A stretch of 64,000 bases of DNA, taken from Agrocybe praecox. Taxonomy: Eukaryota; Basidiomycota; Agaricomycetes; Agaricales; Agrocybaceae. Both the position numbers and the translations under genes were made by a program. Of the stretch, positions 54,613 through 64,000 are shown piece after piece. The stretch spans positions 2,418,001 through 2,482,000 of the forward strand of contig OZ024847.1 in assembly GCA_964017145.1 (NCBI GenBank), written 5' to 3'. Within the stretch, counting starts at the first letter, position 1. Each line of letters opens with the position of its first letter. The notes below the pieces were generated by a model, which was given only the letters and a program-made list of their open reading frames with translations, was not told where the DNA came from and made no database searches.

Positions 54613-56305
54613 TCAATCCACGCTCTTGGTCCTGTAGAGCAAGACATACGCGCTCGCATCCTCCTCCGTCAATAGTGGACAAGTTTTCTTTATGGAAGTC
54701 AGTGACTTTCTCATCGTCGAATTTATACCAATCTTCGTCGCCTTCAATCGCATCGATCACGGCGACGGTTTTGCCTCCCGTGCTAGGACCAGCCTTGCCC
54801 ACAGCAGGCTTCTTGTCTAGGTTCCTATAGGCTTCGAATACACTCTTCTTGACGAAACCAATGTAGTGACCAGTGTCGGCAGCAGCACCCTTGTGTGTAA
54901 CGATGGCTGGAAAAAAATATAAGTTTAAGTAATTGATGGAAAGAATTGGGGGGGATTATAATAATTCGACGCACCGACAAGCTCGTACAGTCCTGTCGTG
55001 CTGCATCCGATATCTTTCTTCAAATCTTCATTGACCAGTTGAGCCAGTTCGGCAGCCTCCTTTGCGCGCACGCTCAATTCATCTTCGGGTTCGTTCGCCT
55101 GCATTGCCTCACCAGCAGCGGTTGCTTCTGGTGAGATGGCAGGAGCAGCATCGGTCATCTCGACATCACCAGTGGCGGCGGGCGTAGTCGTCGAAGAAGG
55201 TCCCACTGGAGCAACAACGACAGCCTGCTTTGTCCTCTTCCTGACTTTCCTTCTCTGACCCCGTTCTTTCTTGATTTTCAACTGGCCGGCAAGAGCTTCT
55301 CTTTCAAGTCATCAGTGACCAGATCGATCGCGTCAAATTCTTCAGGGAATTTAACACGACGCTACTCAATAAATAGCATCAGCCTACTGTGCACCTATTT
55401 TGTCAAGTAAATGTTGGAAACTGCGCACCATAATTTTAGCCTTCTTTTGGATATCAGCTCTCCACTGGAAGCGGACCATGTGTACAGTTAGGTAGGTAGG
55501 CAGTCTTGATAGGCGTGATTTCTGATTGCAGATAGCATCTCGGCCAAGTGTGGGCAAACATTTTTCGACTGTAGTGTCGAAAGCCTTGAAGAAATATTTA
55601 GCTAGTTAAACAGGTAAAATATGTTTAAGACTCACCCTCCGAATGCCAGAAAGCATAAAGTTGATCGATCCGCTAGTGTTGCATTCGACTTTGAGGACTT
55701 GTTCAACTTGTACGGTCTTTGGTTCGTCCTTGGCCTCCTCGTCGCCACAGCTTAATCTAAATAATATGACTTAGTTAGTTGCAGCATCTTTCCAGAACCT
55801 TTCACAAGGACTAACTCTCTGCGCATTTCGCCCATCATATATTGCTGAATGAATCGAGGACGGCCTGCAACAGCTTCTGCACCTGTGCCAACAGATTTTC
55901 CATTCTCGTCTAAACCGGGAACGTTCCGCAGGCTGTTAACGATCGCTTGAAAGCACTCCTCCGCATCTAGTCGTCGCAAGAGTCAATATCAAAACTCTGG
56001 TCAGACGAAACTAGGCGCTATACCTTGTTGAACATATGCTTCTCTCCCCATCATGAGATCATTGGCTCGCTTTTCGCTGCGATCCACCTCCGCAAATTGG
56101 GGGTTGACCTGTCGTAGTACTTGCAGGAATTGCATAGGCGTGATACTGTCAGTGGTTCGTGACATGTTATGGTACGGATCACGCAGGGCTCCGGGAAGTG
56201 GTGTCGTCGATTGAAGGGAAGGACTATCTTGTGCATGAGAAAAGTATATAAACAAATTGGGGATTGACCTACGCGTTGAGGGCGACTTGAAGTTCGGGAA
56301 TTGAA
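54613..56305 (-). pseudogene. UBP6: Pseudogene: ubiquitin carboxyl-terminal hydrolase 6 (UBP6/USP14), N-terminus missing
   Basis: UBP6 trims ubiquitin chains at the proteasome. Exons on the minus strand read IPELQVALNA, then SLQSTTPLPGALRDPYHNMS and TPMQFLQVLRQVNPQFAEVD, DAEECFQAIVNSLRNVPGLD, RPRFIQQYMMGEMRREL, QVLKVECNTSGSINFMLSGI, AFDTTVEKCLPTLGRDAICN, RLPTYLTVHMVRFQWRADIQ, and ADTGHYIGFVKKSVFEAYRN, which carries the catalytic His. The end is EDWYKFDDEKVTDF. The ubiquitin-like domain and the Cys box are absent: homology stops at 56305 next to a GA-rich minisatellite. Frameshifts lie near 55285 (after DDLKEKLLPA) and near 54660, where DGG is followed by DASAYVLLYRTKSVD in another frame. Introns are kept. 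It was once a normal gene or a segmental duplicate. Confidence 0.9.
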
Positions 56306-56339
56306 TATGAGGTTTAAGCGCACCTTGTAGGGGCGCAAG

Positions 56340-56940
56340 TCAAATGGAACGACGGCAGGAGGAGGGGTGGTAGCAGACGAGGAGGAGCAGATACCAGCAT
56401 ATAGCAAACGACCAGGAGGAGGAGGAGGAGCGGGTATGGCTGCAAAGGTAAACGAGGAAGAGCAGCAGCGGCAGACGGCAGGAGGACGGGTAGTGGCAGA
56501 CGAGGAGGAGCAGGAGGAGCAGATAGCAGAAGACCAGGAGGAGCGGGTATGGCTGCAGAGGTGAACGAGGAAGAGCAGCAGCAGCAGACGACGAGAAGTG
56601 AAGGACGAGGAGCAGCAGTAGCAGACGAACAACGAGGACGATGCCAACAGCGAATGCCGTCTTTGATGTTCCCTACCTCGTCCTCGTCCTCGTCCTCGTC
56701 AGTCAATCCTCATCTGCGTCTCCCGGTCGTGCCTCCTCGCTCCTCCCCGCCGGTGCCTTCGTTGGTGTCCGCAGTCGTCGTCTTTGTCGCCCTTGTTCTC
56801 CCTCGTCCTCGCCCTGTCGTTCTCATCCTCATCCCCCGTGCTCGTCAATCCTCATCTGGTCTCCGGTTCGTCCCTCTTCGTTCCTCTGCATCGGTGCCTT
56901 CGTTGGTGTCGGCGGTCGTTGCCTTCGCCTTTTCTCAAGG
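56340..56940. repeat. GA/CT-rich minisatellite at the broken end of UBP6
   Basis: A 113-bp unit with GGAGCGGGTATGGCTGCA (56428 and 56541) and AACGAGGAAGAGCAGCAGC is tandemly repeated on a GGAGGAGCAG background. From 56670 the other strand is purine-rich, with a second duplicated unit of about 140 bp (TCAATCCTCATCTG at 56701 and 56841; GGTGCCTTCGTTGGTGTC). It is probably non-coding despite open frames. Confidence 0.7.
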
Positions 56941-57194
56941 GTCGTCGGTCTTCATAGTCGCTGTTGGTGGTTGTAGTAAGTTCAAAGATCATGCTGTGAG
57001 TGGTAGTGTATGTGCATTAAGATGTATTGAATTAAATTTGAAAAGTACCCCGAACGTTTGGTATTGAGGATAATAGCCAAACGTTGAGCCCTTTATAAGG
57101 CAAATTACTGCAAAATGTAACTCTCACCTTACACCCACAACCACAACCACATTCATACAGCATCACACACTCACACCCTCGTAATCTTACTATG

Positions 57195-58085
57195 CACCTA
57201 TAGCAGTCCTTTTTATATATGATGCATTGGTATCTGCCCAACACTATGATACATCCAGAATGGTACTTGCCTGGCCTGGCAGTTGCCAGTCCAACTTCAT
57301 GTATATGTCTATTATCATGTGATAGTCATGTGATAGAGTGCACAGCCACCTATAGTCAGGTGAAAGTCATGTGATCTGGTGCACAGCCACCAAAAAATAA
57401 AGTTGTAGAGAAAAATTCAAAAGCTATGCTAAATATTTTTTATTACATAATCATCCACGGTTCAGCCACAAAACGCAAAATATCCGCAGAAAGCCGGATA
57501 CAAATCAAAATAAATAATCAAAATATTTGTACAGGGCCAAATATTTGTTCTAAAATCATCAAAAAATGCGTACTATACCATTTTAGGCTTGATCTATCCA
57601 AATATGTAAAATGTTCTAAAAATAGATCGGTCTAAAAATATATCTGTTCTAAAAATAGATTTGATCTTATTTGGTCTTGTCTTAGTTGCCATCATTATGT
57701 GTTGATGGGCCTTTATGCTAAAACCTCAAAGTCCAAAGTTCACTTGCCTTATTAAAGTACTTGGGTGTGACATCACTTAAGTTCCAAGTTGTTTGGTGTT
57801 TGGGTGTGTTGGTGGCTGATCATAGCATATTTATTATTTGTTTGTATTTGAGGCCATAAAATTGTGGCAGTGGACCCTGAATATGTAAATAGAGGCAAGC
57901 AAAAAGTCATGCTTTTGTATTTTGATGCAATCAGTAACAACTAGTCACAGCACATGACCAGTCAACCATATATGCAGTGAAGCAGAGGAGTCTGGCAACT
58001 ACCAGGCCAGGCAAGTACCATTCTGGATGTATCATAGTGTTGGGCAGCTACCAATATTCATATAGAAATGTGACTGCTATGGCTG
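57195..58085. mobile_element. hAT-like non-autonomous element, 891 bp, with target duplication
   Basis: The ends are CACCTATAGCAGTC (57195) and the complement of CAGCCATAGCAGTC (58085). The arms continue with TTGGTA and a 50-base near-identical stretch (CCCAACACTATGATACATCC ...). TACTATG flanks both sides (57188-57194 and 58086-58092). With one flexible base this fits the 8-bp duplication of hAT elements, whose ends often begin CA(G). The AT-rich middle has no transposase. A more diverged copy lies at 1448-1682. Confidence 0.85.
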
Positions 58086-58092
58086 TACTATG

Positions 58093-58450
58093 ACTACCAT
58101 CCGGATGCGCTACAACACCCAAGCCGTCTCGTTCATCAGGACGATTGCGATTCAAACGGTGGCCCCCGCCTTGCGAAGGTACCACGCTCGAATGGCAGCG
58201 ATGGGTGGGGCATTCAATTTGGCTGCATATACCTTTCACATAATGTGAGTTATTTGATTTAAAACTAATTGGATTACAAGTGCACTTACTCAAATATAGC
58301 GATGCCTTCGCCTTGGGAGTCGACGAATTGCAGGTCGTGGTCGTCGCGTACGACCGATTCGGAAACGCGCGAATGCTCTTCGCCATATTTGAGGGACTAG
58401 GAGGAGCGACTACATGGATGATGTTCATATAAGAACTTTGAGCTGCTCGT
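58093..58450 (-). other. Remnant of an unidentified gene interrupted by the hAT-like insertion
   Basis: On the minus strand an exon-like frame (HSRVSESVVRDDHDLQFVDS, then QGEGIAIFE) ends at a GTAAGT-type donor near 58297. A second piece near 58230 reads KLNAPPIAAIRAWYLRKAGA. The coding signal stops near the insertion. Too short to assign. Confidence 0.3.
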
Positions 58451-58959
58451 GAGTGTTTGACGTGGTGTCCAGGCAATTATGTTGATTTTTTTCTTCTTAA
58501 GGATCCATTAGTTAGTTAGATAAGAAATTTCTACAATGCTATGTACTCAGAATTGGTCAATTCTATGTGAGATCTTATATTCGAATACACGGTAATTAAG
58601 CACGTATGTCAAATGGGTATAGTGCGATTCAAGTACGAACGCGTCGCGACATTAGAAAACATACGCGTGACATATAAAAACATAAGCATGACGAACTATA
58701 TATGGAACAAGGAGAGGCTTGGCGATTATGAATACAAACAAAAGTGATGAACTACATACAAACAAACAAACAAAAAAGGCATGACGATTCGTCGCAGATC
58801 GTTGAGCTGGCAGCCGATCGGGGCCGATCATTACAAATCGTTACATATCGTGCTGTAAATTCATTTCATTTCGATACAAAAACGTATTTACTGTACTTTT
58901 GTCCAGAACGTTGTGTTATAGTAAATATAGCACTGTTTTTGATGGTCAATGGTAGCACA
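58451..58959. other. Intergenic, nothing recognised
   Basis: AT-rich, with a short AAAC repeat near 58757. It leads into the satellite array. Confidence 0.5.
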
Positions 58960-59870
58960 GTTGAAAGTTCATTCACTACACCATCAACATTGGTAAGAAT
59001 CCCATCGTTCCCTCATTCTATTATTACACCACAGGTAACAGTAAAAATATCATAGCTTACTTACTGTTGTTATTGCACCGTCTACAGCGGTAAAAATTAC
59101 ACCGTTCACTCACTGCTACTATCACACTATAGACAACGGTAAAAATCCCATTGTTCCCTCATTTTATTATTACACCACAGGTAACAGTAAAAATATCATA
59201 GCTTACTTACTGTTATTATTGCACCGTCTACAACAGTAAAAATTACACTGTTCACTCACTGCTACTATCACACCATAGACAAGGGTAAAAATCCCATCGT
59301 TCCCTCATTTTATTATTACACCACAGGTAACGGTAAAAATATCATAGCTTACTTACTGTTATTATCGCACCGTCTACAACGGTAAAAATTACACCATTCA
59401 CTCACTGCTACTATCACACCGCAGACAACGGTAAAAATCCCATCGTTCCCTCATTTTATTATTACACCACAGGTAACGGTAAAAATATCATAGCTTACTT
59501 ACTGTTATTATTGCACCGTCTACAACAGTAAAAATTACACTGCTCACTCACTGTTACGATCACACCCATAGACAACGGTAAAAATCCCAAACTTCACTCT
59601 ATCTCATCTTAACATCGTTGAAATCAGTAATAATAAAAATCGTTCATTGTCTATCATTATTAAACTGTCAGCAACAGTAAAAAAACCACAGTTCACTCAC
59701 TCTCAATATAACATCATTGGCAACGGCAAAAAAAACTATTGCTTATTAACCCGCATTTAACGTCATTGTCAAAAGTAAAATATACCCGGGAATTAATGTG
59801 TTCTTTATGCCATCGATATCAAAGGTAAAAAATCGCATCATTCATTCGCTCTTATCATCATGAAGTTATC
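58960..59870 (+). repeat. Satellite array with 146-bp higher-order units of three ~49-bp monomers
   Basis: The word GGTAAAAATCCCA or a close variant recurs at 58992, 59138, 59284, 59430 and 59577 (steps 146, 146, 146, 147). Inside each unit, three monomers start GGTAAAAAT: one followed by CCCATCGTTCCCTCATTTTA, one by ATCATAGCTTACTTACTG, one by TACACCGTTCACTCACTG. Copies of the same monomer type in different units are almost identical, while the three types differ clearly. After 59590, single diverged monomers continue to about 59870. Confidence 0.92.
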
Positions 59871-62800
59871 GATATTGTTGATTCCTTGAACACCGCGGGT
59901 AGAAAAGACTGGATTATAAGCTGTCATCACGTATCACATTGTGTTGTCTCTCGTACTGGAAAATGTAATGTATTTTGAAATCCTTCCAAAATCCGTCAAA
60001 AAAAAACAGTTCAATTTCCAGATTTAGAAGCAAGATTAAAGACTGCCGTGAGCAGTAAAATATCTTGTGTGTAGCCCCGTTCATGCGAGCGTTTTCTAGA
60101 CACGTTCTTTGGGACTTGATTATATTGTGCTCAAGAAACCGTTCATTCTACTATCTCTGATACAGTGTATGAGGCTGGGCAAACGGCAGCACAATGGCTC
60201 TGCTCTAGGAAGGTCCGTTTTCTTTGCTTGAAATCGCATCATATCTTGTAAGGTACATTACAAGGCGCGTTGTGCGAGGCTTGCATTTGGTTCCTAATCG
60301 CGATGAATGATTGAATCGCGAGCCGAAGTATGCGGAAAGTGGTCATGTGATTTTTACACCAACGTTGGTGAACATTGGTGACACAAAAAATGTATACAAA
60401 CAAATCAAATCAGCAGAGCGTCCATATCCGACGGATGGCTTCGACGCCGAGCGGTCACGCGACTGTAATCGGTTTCTTACCGTTACGCGTCGCCAGGGCC
60501 GAGTCTTCTCTGACGCAATTTACTTCTTCCTTTCCACCACTTCAGCTCCTCCTATCTCATTCTTGTCCTGCTCCAGGCTCTTGGAAAGTCATTGTATGTC
60601 TCTGGCTCGAAATAACCCGAGAGCCGATTGCAAACCCTGTACTGACCTGCCAGACCCGCTATCGTTTTCTCGGCTTTTGTCCAGGTTGTGCTCTCTTCAA
60701 CCAGACTCATCAAGCTCTGTACATGCTTTCTTCACAAAAATTCGCATTCAGCGATTTATTCCTCTGTGACACATTCTTACCTTATCACTCGCTCACTCAT
60801 GAATGAATCTATATCGATGAAAGATCCGGTTCGTAATGTACATGCACCTCTCCAATCATTCTAGCTTTCCGGCAACTTTAGAAACACAGTGTAAGCTTTA
60901 GGTATAACAATGGATGAGTCTATCGTCACCAGTAAGTATACCTTGAGTGCCGACCCGTGCTACGTCTGACTGATCAATCACTTATAGATGCTATACGGCT
61001 AGATACCCCTCTTATTGCCAACTCTCCTGTTTCCTTTGAACATTATTGGGTTATTCTCCTGTATCGCCTGTATAATCCGGACCACGCCTAGTATAACAGC
61101 TAACTCCTGATCTCGAGCACGACTGTCTAAATGGATGTGTATAAGCCAAGTCATCAGCATGGCTATCGAGTACGTGATATTTGCATTGATCTTGTCCTCA
61201 TATCAGCCCATTCACCTCCTCCGTTTTCTCAGAGTGATTGGTGGGAAGTCCTTGATTGAAGCCCTTGATTGTCGCTCAAAATAATGAAATGCTACGGTAT
61301 GTATCATTCATTCTGAGCCCGTATATGCGCTACTTTTTGTCATTTCGACGAATTATGATTGATCAAAGTTGCGATGTTTTTGTTGTACATTTTAGTATGT
61401 GCGTTCATCCGTTTCAAATGGTCGAGCGTGCCCCTCATCCGCACCTCTTACTATCACCTCAGGCCACGCGATACTGGTCAACGATTGTCGTTAACAAAGC
61501 TACAGACAAGTACGTTCTTTTCATAGCTTCTTGTTAAGATGGTCCTTTCAAGCTCTATCCGTTACTGACATACCGTCATTCTAGTAGGAGAACGCAAGAT
61601 GGTGGTTCTGTATCATCGATCAATAAATGTATGTATTTGACGACCGAACTGGCAAATGTCACTAAAATGACATCCTTTCGCTTATTGCTGTCTGGACCGG
61701 CTTTTAACTGGACTGTAGCATGAGTGGCGGAGGCTGTTTGTTGGTCGGTTGTGTAGGCTTCGCCACCTATTCTTGTGGTTGATGCGAGCTCTAATGGACT
61801 GAGCATCAGGATTGCCTACTCTTCTCTGCCATGGATTTAAAGATTGACTTAATCAGTCTACATTGAAATTTACCGTTGCCATGAATATTGATTGAGTGGT
61901 TTAGCTAGGATTGTCGACCTGAGACCTGAGGCAGCCGCCCTCGATTCTGTCTGGAGACTGCCGGCAGAACGTGTAATCATACGGTGCTCATGGACTGTTT
62001 ACGAGCAATTCTTTGCTTGGAATGATAGATAATATACTTCCACCAGATACCCGATGTTGATTGGGCGTCATTAATTCACGTCTATCGTGCTGATATCAGT
62101 AATCGTCAACGTTTTCCAGACGGACGTTGCTCTGGTGTGGTCTTCCATTGATGTACTTATCGCAGCCTTTTAACAATGCATATTCTATTTTAACCTCATC
62201 CGCGCAAGACGACAACTTCTTTACAACATATGAATCACCGTTTTTGACACCCCTCTTGCTCAACGGTACCCCCCATCATTTATAGATACTTCAGCCAGAA
62301 GGAATTCCGGTGCTGGGCCATGAATATGCCTACAGATCACATTATTGTTGCTGCTCGCGAATCCGGATTCGATCTTCGAACGTCGGAACGAAAGTAAGGG
62401 AAAAAAGTTCGCGAATTTTTTTCTTGATTGATTGATTGGTTGGTTGGGCTATCGCACTTCGAAAACCCAACTTGCTTTGTTGTTTGGTTAATTTAGTTTC
62501 GCTTGGGTCTTGTGTTGATCATTGATGTTTTTGTCGATGACGATGGAGGTGGCGGTAATGTGGAAGAAGGCAGAGACGACACCGACGGAGGATGACGATG
62601 ACGATGATGGTGATATAAAGACGACGACGAAGGGTCTTATTTACTCATCACAGTATACTTTTTTGGGGGTTCGGAGGGCGAGCGTGATGTGGGGTAGGAG
62701 AGCGAGTGTGGAAGGATAGGGAGGGAAGGGGGGGGCGAAAAGACGAAAAAGAAAAGAAAAAGGCAGCAAAATAACCGAAAGAAAAGAAAAGAAAATCCAG

Positions 62801-62988
62801 TCGACCCGAATCTGTTCTGTTCATAGACGTCTCGTCCAAGTCCTACGTCTTCGAATAACCGGTCATCCTCGAATAAAACGACCAATCCCCGGATGGATCT
62901 TCCACGAGCAGAGCGAGCAAGCGACATCGATAAACAATGTATGCGTATGCGTACAAGGTATCCAGCGCTCGTGCTGCGCGTCATCATA
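59871..62988. other. 3.1 kb without an assignable gene
   Basis: Short frames occur around 60311-60806, 60910-61540 and 62520-62720, some with splice-like signals, but none has a domain or a joinable structure. One fragment near 60988 (AIRLDTPLIANSPVSFEHYW) looks protein-like. It may contain decayed genes. Confidence 0.4.
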
Positions 62989-63840
62989 TTAGGCGGAGAT
63001 GGGGGAGTAGAGAGACGACAATGCTTGGGAGGGATGAGCGGGGCAGGCGTCTGCGTACGGTGTGTCGGTGTCTGGAGCGCAGGGAGGGTGTATTGGAGCG
63101 CAGGGAGGATGTATGGGACAAACCAGGCCCAGGCGTATGCGAGCGCGGTATAGAGTGCGGAAGTGCTGATGCAGAGGACAGTCCTGGGCTGGGATTGTGG
63201 GATCTCGGGGACGACACGCCAGGTGTGTGAGGTCTTGGGATTGTAGGTGCGGGCATATGGGAGCGAGTGGGTGATACGGGTGTGGAATGAGTGGGTCATA
63301 GAGGGGGTCATTGAGCGGGAGAATATGGATGCAAACCGGGTGTGCATGCCACTGAATCTGGACAGCGGCGAGGTGGTGCTTGAGCTCGTTGACGAGGGGA
63401 ACTCTCTCTGGGGCGTGCTGAACGGTACTGGCGATAGTGTTGGCGATGTTGGGGGTTATAATCCGAGCGGCACTGATGCGTGCTGTGTGTGTACGCTGGC
63501 GGCGATGTGGGTAGGTGCGTACGAGTTCCGTGCTGAAGCTGAGGACGACGTTGAACTATAACGTAGGGTACATGAGTAAGAACTTAAACTTACCACACAG
63601 CCTTTAACAAGCCTGACTTCCCATCGACCCTGTCCTCTAAATGAAATATCGACTGCGCTCAAGGACAATGACCCTCCGCATACTGTGACGAACCAACAGA
63701 AAAAGATTAGAGGGTGGCTCTAAGAGTCGGAGGGTAAACTTACGAAATTATGCATCTCTTTGCGCTCTTTTCCTTGTTTGCGCAGCCCGAAATTTCCGTC
63801 GTGCCCCATACCGCGATAATGAGAATGATCGAACTACGAA
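62989..63840 (-). CDS. Tentative gene at the window edge, unknown function
   Basis: Three minus-strand exons are proposed. About 63745-63840 reads MGHDGNFGLRKQGKERKEMH. About 63595-63684, after an acceptor near 63685, reads SLSLSAVDISFRGQGRWEVR. From 63555 (after an AG acceptor) to the stop TAA at 62989-62991 it begins FNVVLSFSTELVRTYPHRRQ, followed by NTIASTVQHAPERVPLVNEL and a Pro/His/Cys-rich tail with repeated IHPPCAP. Competing open frames cover the same last exon because the sequence is CT-rich, so the frame is uncertain. The start may lie beyond 63840. No known family. Confidence 0.35.
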
Positions 63841-64000
63841 AGAAAATGAATCTGAAGGAATCTTGATTAGCGTATATGTGCATTCAAACCAGCAGTGGTG
63901 ATACCTAGATGGTATAACTTCATGGCAACCACACCGGTCATCGATACCCATTCGTCAAGATAAGGAGGGGAAAGCGGAGTCTGGAAGGGCGGATGGATAT

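Noticed and set aside
56051..57067. Long frames rich in Ser, Arg, Glu at 56.0-57.1 kb
   Set aside because: They follow the GA/CT minisatellite; the frames are open on both strands and have no intron or domain support.
60311..60806. Two overlapping frames of 143-152 codons
   Set aside because: Both are open by chance in the same stretch, with no recognised domain and no splice or neighbour support.

Overview
This window is nuclear DNA from a filamentous basidiomycete, most likely an Agaricomycete (mushroom-forming fungus). The grounds are a KDZ transposase with a CxC zinc motif and many ~50-bp introns, a chromodomain Ty3 retrotransposon of the Tf1/sushi type, GT-AG introns of 45-70 bp throughout, and multi-exon lineage-specific genes. 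I recognised no tRNA, rRNA or CRISPR array. An exactly 200-base N run (1683-1882) shows this is a draft scaffold.

Layout. 1-3050: two clusters of hairpins that share a constant 12-base cap but have different stems, in opposite orientations, on either side of a non-autonomous TIR element (794-2824) that holds a nested hAT-like copy and the gap. 3128-5645: intact five-exon gene of unknown function (762 aa). 5976-9303: KDZ transposase (about 1019 aa after splicing). 9607-11273: first member of a small unknown gene family. 12456-19462: complete, young Ty3 element on the minus strand (Gag, Pol, post-Pol ORF, 361-bp LTRs, GAAAT target duplication). 20180-21629: 125-bp triplication and second family member. 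22454-23538: foldback-like element with ~250-bp arms. 25869-26452: small gene with an RNase H1 N-terminal-like (viroplasmin-like) domain. 26500-27500: dispersed repeat and tandem array. 27954-30967: third family member and a frameshifted neighbour.

34720-56305 is a graveyard of housekeeping genes: broken copies of the carbamoyl-phosphate synthase part of the pyrimidine enzyme (URA2/CAD), DNA polymerase alpha (POL1) and the proteasome deubiquitinase UBP6. All keep introns, carry frameshifts and lack their N-terminal parts. Among them are an apparently intact PIG-X/PBN1-like gene, unknown genes and a broken integrase-domain gene. 56340-64000: GA-rich minisatellite, hAT-like non-autonomous element with a 7-bp duplication, a satellite with 146-bp higher-order units made of three ~49-bp monomers, 3 kb with nothing recognised, and one tentative gene.

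Taken together this looks like a transposon-rich accessory, subtelomeric or pericentromeric region. The genes do not form a pathway. The strongest candidate for something undescribed is the hairpin family with constant cap and variable stems. Also notable: all four differences between the two LTRs lie at CpG sites, and the Ty3 element shows a coherent TATA box, RNA start, self-priming site and -1 frameshift signal.
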